DNA of 5,699 nucleotides from Gammaproteobacteria bacterium (GTDB lineage Bacteria; Pseudomonadota; Gammaproteobacteria; HK1), in assembly GCA_020444775.1 (NCBI GenBank), contig JAGRHX010000878.1, forward strand, positions 1 to 5,699, in the 5' to 3' direction. The position numbers and the translations under genes are program-made. This document shows positions 5,055 through 5,699 of the stretch, piece after piece. Numbering within the stretch: the first letter of the stretch is position 1; each line of letters starts with the position of its first letter. The notes beneath the pieces are model-generated. The model worked only from the letters and a program-made list of their open reading frames with translations, was not told where the DNA came from and did no database searches.

Positions 5055-5699
5055 ATGGAGTTTCGACAGCTGGGCAACAGTGGACTTCGGGTATCGAGCA
5101 TCTGTCTGGGCAGCATGGAGTTCGGCGCCAGCACCGATGAGAGCGACGCGCGACGGATCGTCAAGCTGGCGCGCGAGGCCCAGGTCAACTTCATCGACAC
5201 GGCGGATGCTTACGCTGGAGGTGAATCGGAGAAGCTGGTCGGCAAGCTGATCGAAAAGGACCGCGATGCGTGGGTGCTGGCGACCAAGGTCGGTCAGCAG
5301 GATGGACCACCCGAGCGCAAGCTGGGTCTGTCACGCAAGTGGATGATGCGCGCCATCGATGCCAGCCTGCAGCGTCTGGGCACCGACTACGTGGACATCT
5401 ATTACATGCATCACCGCGACCGACAGACGCCGCTGGTCGAGAGCATCGCCGCGATGGGCGACATCATCCGCAGTGGCAAGGCCAACTACTGGGGTTTCTC
5501 CAACCACTATGGCTGGGAGATCGCCGAGATCGTCCGCCTGTGCGAGCACACCGGAACACCCCGGCCGGTGGTCAGTCAGCCGCTGTACAACCTCGCCATG
5601 CGCATGGCGGAGAACGACCACCTGCCGGCCTGCCAGCATTTCGGCATCGGCGTCGCGCCGTTCTCACCGCTCGCCCGTGGCGTGCTGAGCGGCAAGTAC
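5055..5699 (+). CDS. Aldo/keto reductase, N-terminal 215 residues (cut by right edge)
   Basis: The product is an NAD(P)H-dependent oxidoreductase of the aldo/keto reductase superfamily, a cytoplasmic TIM-barrel enzyme that reduces carbonyl substrates. It opens with MEFRQLGNSGLRVSSICLGSMEFG (1-24). The catalytic tetrad is visible: D48 in FIDTAD, Y53, K78 in LATKVG and H119 in DIYYMHH. Cofactor-side motifs follow: GFSN (147-150), SQPLYN (174-179) and SPLARGVLSGK (204-214). Family members are usually about 310-350 residues, so roughly a third is missing beyond the edge. There is no signal peptide. The substrate cannot be told from sequence; the short VGQQDGPPERKLGLSRKWM segment (79-97) fits the family's region before the helix that carries the SLQRLGTDYVDIY motif. 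It is divergent from the RHH-like gene, which may regulate it. Confidence 0.93.
   Translation, partial: MEFRQLGNSGLRVSSICLGSMEFGASTDESDARRIVKLAREAQVNFIDTADAYAGGESEKLVGKLIEKDRDAWVLATKVGQQDGPPERKLGLSRKWMMRAIDASLQRLGTDYVDIYYMHHRDRQTPLVESIAAMGDIIRSGKANYWGFSNHYGWEIAEIVRLCEHTGTPRPVVSQPLYNLAMRMAENDHLPACQHFGIGVAPFSPLARGVLSGKY

Overview
The window looks like a chromosomal segment of a GC-rich Gram-negative bacterium, most likely a gammaproteobacterium. The lineage is inferred from an outer-surface TPS-type exoprotein, a PEP-CTERM-type sorting tail of the IPVPAAVWLLGSALVG kind that is common in environmental Gammaproteobacteria, strong AAGGAG-type ribosome binding sites and GC-rich codon use. No rRNA, tRNA, CRISPR array, transposase or integrase was seen.

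Layout from left to right. (1) Positions 1-832, minus strand: the N-terminal 277 codons of a filamentous-haemagglutinin-like (TpsA) exoprotein that runs off the left edge. (2) 833-1160: a non-coding spacer with compact GC-rich hairpins just after the next gene's stop. (3) 1161-2921, minus: a 586-residue exported protein with the PstS/DING phosphate-binding signature, a large insertion and ten cysteines. (4) 3064-3780, minus: a 238-residue exported protein with a PEP-CTERM-like C-terminal sorting signal. (5) 3781-4305: a 525-base non-coding stretch with several odd-length palindromes, two of them side by side. (6) 4306-4752, minus: a 148-residue protein with a ribbon-helix-helix-like N-terminus. 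(7) 4753-5054: a divergent intergenic region with a 12-base tandem repeat and an 11-base inverted repeat. (8) 5055-5699, plus: the first 215 codons of an aldo/keto reductase that runs off the right edge.

The three genes transcribed leftward from 3780 all encode exported proteins: a PEP-CTERM protein, a PstS/DING-like binding protein and a TPS exoprotein. Each relies on a different route after Sec export: exosortase-type sorting, soluble periplasmic or secreted release, and two-partner secretion through a TpsB pore. No exosortase or TpsB gene lies inside the window. A shared cell-surface or matrix role is an inference from order and strand. The hairpins at 1039-1133 suggest the TPS gene may be transcribed separately. 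The RHH-like gene and the aldo/keto reductase are divergent across a repeat-bearing region that could hold an operator.

The points most worth a second look are the enlarged PstS/DING-like protein, the paired palindromes at 3999-4029 and the repeat-rich divergent region at 4801-4947.
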